NCBI RefSeq assembly: GCF_017744435.1
Contig: NZ_JAGIBG010000037.1
Coordinates: 1 to 50,489 of the forward strand
DNA from: Pseudomonas sp.
GTDB taxonomy: Bacteria > Pseudomonadota > Gammaproteobacteria > Pseudomonadales > Pseudomonadaceae
Reading direction: 5' to 3'
Length of the DNA stretch: 50,489 bases
Of this stretch, positions 50,188 to 50,489 are shown piece after piece; the first letter of the stretch is position 1; each line of letters starts with the position of its first letter. The position numbers and the translations under genes are program-made. Under the pieces are notes generated by a model, which was given only the letters and a program-made list of their open reading frames with translations, did not search any database and had not been told where the DNA came from.

Positions 50188-50489
50188 ATGAAACGTCTGC
50201 TGCTAACTGCGGTCATGTCCGCACTGATGATCGCTGAAGTTCACGCCGAGTCCTTCACTATCTCCGATATTCGTGTCAACGGCCTGCAGCGGGTATCCGC
50301 TGGCAGCGTGTTCGGCGCCTTGCCGCTCAACGTTGGCGACCAGGCTGACGATCGCCGCCTGGTGGATTCCACCCGCTCGCTGTTCAAGACCGGCTTCTTC
50401 CAGGACATCCAGCTGAACCGCGATGGCAACGTCCTGATCATCAACGTGGTCGAGCGCCCGTCGGTGTCGAGCATCGAGATCGAAGGCAA
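50188..50489 (+). CDS. bamA: Outer-membrane assembly factor BamA, N-terminal part
   Basis: The first 100 codons of BamA, which inserts beta-barrel proteins in the outer membrane; the gene runs off the window. The signal peptide MKRLLLTAVMSALMIAEVHA is followed by the first POTRA domain (FTISDIRVNGLQRVSAGSVF...DIQLNRDGNVLIINVVERP). AAAAGGA lies at good spacing before the ATG. The rseP-bamA order is standard. Confidence 0.95.
   Translation, partial: MKRLLLTAVMSALMIAEVHAESFTISDIRVNGLQRVSAGSVFGALPLNVGDQADDRRLVDSTRSLFKTGFFQDIQLNRDGNVLIINVVERPSVSSIEIEG

Overview
The window is GC-rich chromosomal DNA (roughly 62-65% G+C by eye) that reads as a member of the Pseudomonas putida group. The reasons are the gene order (ppc-adk-tsaB; dapE-rlmA; csdA/csdE/tcdA; dapD; dapC-glnD-map // rpsB-tsf-pyrH-frr-uppS-cdsA-dxr-rseP-bamA), the lipoprotein types, and the putida-type REP pairs (inverted arms around a GGGAGCGG...CCGCTCCC core) between genes. 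The order matches what I remember of P. putida KT2440 around PP_1495-PP_1532 joined to PP_1588-PP_1599; that comparison is from memory and was not checked.

Layout. 1-220: a perfect 94-bp inverted repeat around a REP pair that takes in the start of a TetR-family gene. 192-4116: TetR regulator, lipoprotein, QEGLA-motif (DUF1704) protein, lipoprotein hydrolase and a small membrane protein. 4120-4760: a lower-GC Phd/RelE-type toxin-antitoxin pair with three 12-bp repeats upstream. 4813-6068: two DUF4398 lipoproteins, one with an OmpA domain. 6342-14808: metabolic and RNA-modification core (ppc, adk, tsaB, DUF72, PEP-mutase-like enzyme, rsmJ) with two conserved proteins of unknown function. 14942-19924: TetR regulator divergent from an RND efflux pair. 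20051-24616: DUF4197 protein, YbaY-like lipoprotein, plsB, a cold-shock protein and a small hypothetical. 24634-29285: rlmA, dapE and an ndvB-type glucan synthase. 29418-33446: the CSD sulfur system (tcdA facing csdE-csdA), dapD and a YffB/ArsC-like gene.

33447-35811 is the only clearly accessory stretch. It holds three 11-bp repeats, a broken phage integrase C-terminus, unrecognised debris, an intact gene for a two-TM protein with two tandem OB-like repeats, and the end of an IS3-family element. It looks like a worn-down prophage site. By memory, KT2440 carries a prophage at this place. The tandem-repeat membrane protein is the best candidate here for something undescribed.

35812-50489: an NhaP-type antiporter, then dapC-glnD-map on the minus strand, facing away from the plus-strand run rpsB, tsf, pyrH-frr-uppS-cdsA-dxr-rseP and the first 100 codons of bamA. 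This run links translation, nucleotide supply, lipid-carrier and phospholipid synthesis, isoprenoids and outer-membrane assembly. Three steps of the succinylase branch of lysine/diaminopimelate synthesis (dapD, dapC, dapE) lie within about 13 kb. No rRNA, tRNA or CRISPR array was seen.
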